In this document: one piece after another, positions 12,226-13,205 of the stretch
How the letters are laid out: every line of letters starts with the position of its first letter
How positions within the stretch are numbered: position 1 is the stretch's first letter
NCBI GenBank assembly: GCA_031281385.1
Contig: JAITFL010000006.1
Coordinates: forward strand, 1-13,205
Direction of reading: 5' to 3'
Length of the DNA stretch: 13,205 nt
Source: Holophagales bacterium
GTDB lineage: Bacteria; Acidobacteriota; Holophagae; Holophagales; Holophagaceae
Translations under genes and position numbers: made by a program
The notes under the pieces: model-generated
Seen by the model: only the letters and a program-made list of their open reading frames with translations
What the model was told of the DNA's origin: nothing
Database searches by the model: none

Positions 12226-13205
12226 GTGGACAAACTCTATAGAAGGTTCCGGCTAAGGCTGATTGGGCTGTGCATGGTCATCTTGGCCGCCCTCGTCGCC
12301 CTAGTGCATTTTTCAGTCTATGTTACGGCTAGGAACGACATCATCGAGCAGGCGGAGAACAACGCTGAAGGAATCGCGGCTTCGGTGGCAGCCAGCATCA
12401 TGCTGGACGCAGAAGGGTACAAGTCGTTTCTCCAGACGAAGGATGCCAGCTCCGAGTACTACAAAAAAATGCACGCTTTTCTTGCGGATATTAAACGCAA
12501 CATCAACGCCAAGTACATTTACACCGAGCTAAGGCTGGACGCGGACACCACGGAATTCATTTTGGACGCAAATCCAATCGGTGACGCAGGCTACTCGGCT
12601 CCAGGTGACAAAGATGATGAGAGCGATGATCAAAAAAAGATATGGCTGAAACAGATGTTCGATAAAAAGGGCCCTGTGAGCTACAAGAAACACGAGGGCA
12701 AATGGGGTACGCTATTCGGCGCGCATGCGCCCATTTTGGGTGAAAATGACGAATGGCTGGGTTACGTCGGCGTTGACATGGACTATTCGCACCTGAGCCG
12801 ATACCTCTTTAGGCTGAATGCTGTGCTAGTTGCGATCTACCTCCTGATCGTGGGTTTTTCCTTGGCGCTGCTGATGAGATATTCCAACGCGATATTGGAT
12901 CCACTGCTCAAGGACAAATTGACGGGGGCTTACAACAAGAGGTACTTTGAAAATTTCCTTGGACACGAGATAGCCCATTCGCTCAGGTCGCATAGGGAGC
13001 TGGCCCTGCTGATGCTGGACCTGGACCACTTCAAGAGGATCAATGACACCTACGGCCACGTCTTTGGGGACAAGGTCTTGGCCTCCATAGCTGACACGGT
13101 GAGGAGCGTCATCAGGCCCCAAGATTTTTTCATTAGGTATGGCGGCGAAGAATTTGCCGTGATGATAGCGAATTCGGACATGGAGCAGGTCATGGAGGTG
13201 GCCGA
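12226..13205 (+). CDS. Membrane-bound GGDEF diguanylate cyclase, 3' end outside window
   Basis: This gene is truncated at the window edge after 326 codons. GGDEF enzymes make cyclic di-GMP from two GTP. TM1 is about residues 12-33, an extracytoplasmic sensor region with no obvious named fold is about 35-195, TM2 is about 198-218, and the GGDEF domain starts near 225 (DKLTGAYNKRYF). Key residues are present: Asp265 in LMLDLDHF, Asn273, Asp282 and GGEEF at 306-310. A product-inhibition I-site, RPQD (297-300), lies five residues before GGEEF, as in regulated cyclases. Activity is therefore expected. GTG 12226 has AAGGGGG 4 nt upstream. An ATG at 12175 in the same frame would add 17 residues but has no ribosome site. 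A domain after GGDEF cannot be excluded. Confidence 0.9.
   Translation, partial: MDKLYRRFRLRLIGLCMVILAALVALVHFSVYVTARNDIIEQAENNAEGIAASVAASIMLDAEGYKSFLQTKDASSEYYKKMHAFLADIKRNINAKYIYTELRLDADTTEFILDANPIGDAGYSAPGDKDDESDDQKKIWLKQMFDKKGPVSYKKHEGKWGTLFGAHAPILGENDEWLGYVGVDMDYSHLSRYLFRLNAVLVAIYLLIVGFSLALLMRYSNAILDPLLKDKLTGAYNKRYFENFLGHEIAHSLRSHRELALLMLDLDHFKRINDTYGHVFGDKVLASIADTVRSVIRPQDFFIRYGGEEFAVMIANSDMEQVMEVA

Noticed and set aside
1..13205. CRISPR array, insertion sequence, prophage or toxin-antitoxin locus
   Set aside because: No regularly spaced repeats, transposase, integrase, phage structural genes or paired small toxin/antitoxin genes are visible.

Overview
The window looks like ordinary chromosomal housekeeping DNA from a diderm (Gram-negative) bacterium. 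The signs are an FtsX permease, an exported HtrA/DegP-type protease, a lipoprotein-like exported protein, a MurU/AmgK-type cell-wall recycling pair, and a tRNA with its CCA end encoded in the DNA. Most genes are moderately GC-rich, yet they use AGG (Arg) and ATA (Ile) freely. That is unlike Pseudomonas or other high-GC gammaproteobacteria and would fit a deltaproteobacterium-like or candidate-phylum genome. The affiliation cannot be settled from this sequence. I see no transposase, integrase, phage gene, CRISPR array or plasmid function.

Layout. Positions 1-61 are an unresolved edge. On the minus strand, a lipoprotein-like beta-propeller candidate (980-2140) is followed after 6 nt by ftsX (62-973). 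A 441-nt gap (2141-2581) holds palindromes, one copy of a two-copy dispersed repeat and a likely ribBA promoter. On the plus strand come a RibBA-like riboflavin enzyme with a degenerate GTP cyclohydrolase II half (2582-3652) and a small YkvA/DUF1232 membrane protein (3796-4218). On the minus strand, tRNA-His(GTG) (5949-6026) lies just ahead of a UbiD-family decarboxylase (4398-5903). On the plus strand are an HtrA/Do protease (6136-7698), a structured gap containing a G-quadruplex motif, a promoter and a possible folded leader, and a CNNM/CorC-type membrane protein with CBS domains (7902-9212). An AT-rich exported protein of unknown function (9347-10150) is on the minus strand. It diverges from a plus-strand murU-like gene (10257-11099) and amgK-like gene (11142-12131). 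A membrane-bound GGDEF diguanylate cyclase starts at 12226 and runs off the right end.

Functional themes. Envelope biology dominates: FtsX, HtrA, the MurNAc recycling pair, the CNNM protein, the lipoprotein and the AT-rich exported protein. RibBA and UbiD have a loose chemical link, because UbiD uses prenylated FMN and RibBA supplies the four-carbon precursor of riboflavin; they are not in one operon, and no functional coupling is shown.

I found no convincing undescribed multi-gene system. The less ordinary signals are between genes: a canonical G-quadruplex motif beside an inverted repeat and promoter (7710-7781), a candidate structured leader before the CNNM gene, recurring CCCTAA-like strings in several gaps, a two-copy 43-70-bp repeat, a perfect 20-bp palindrome, and possible leaderless starts for murU and amgK. 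Within genes, the RibB half has Gln where the E. coli enzyme has a metal-binding His.
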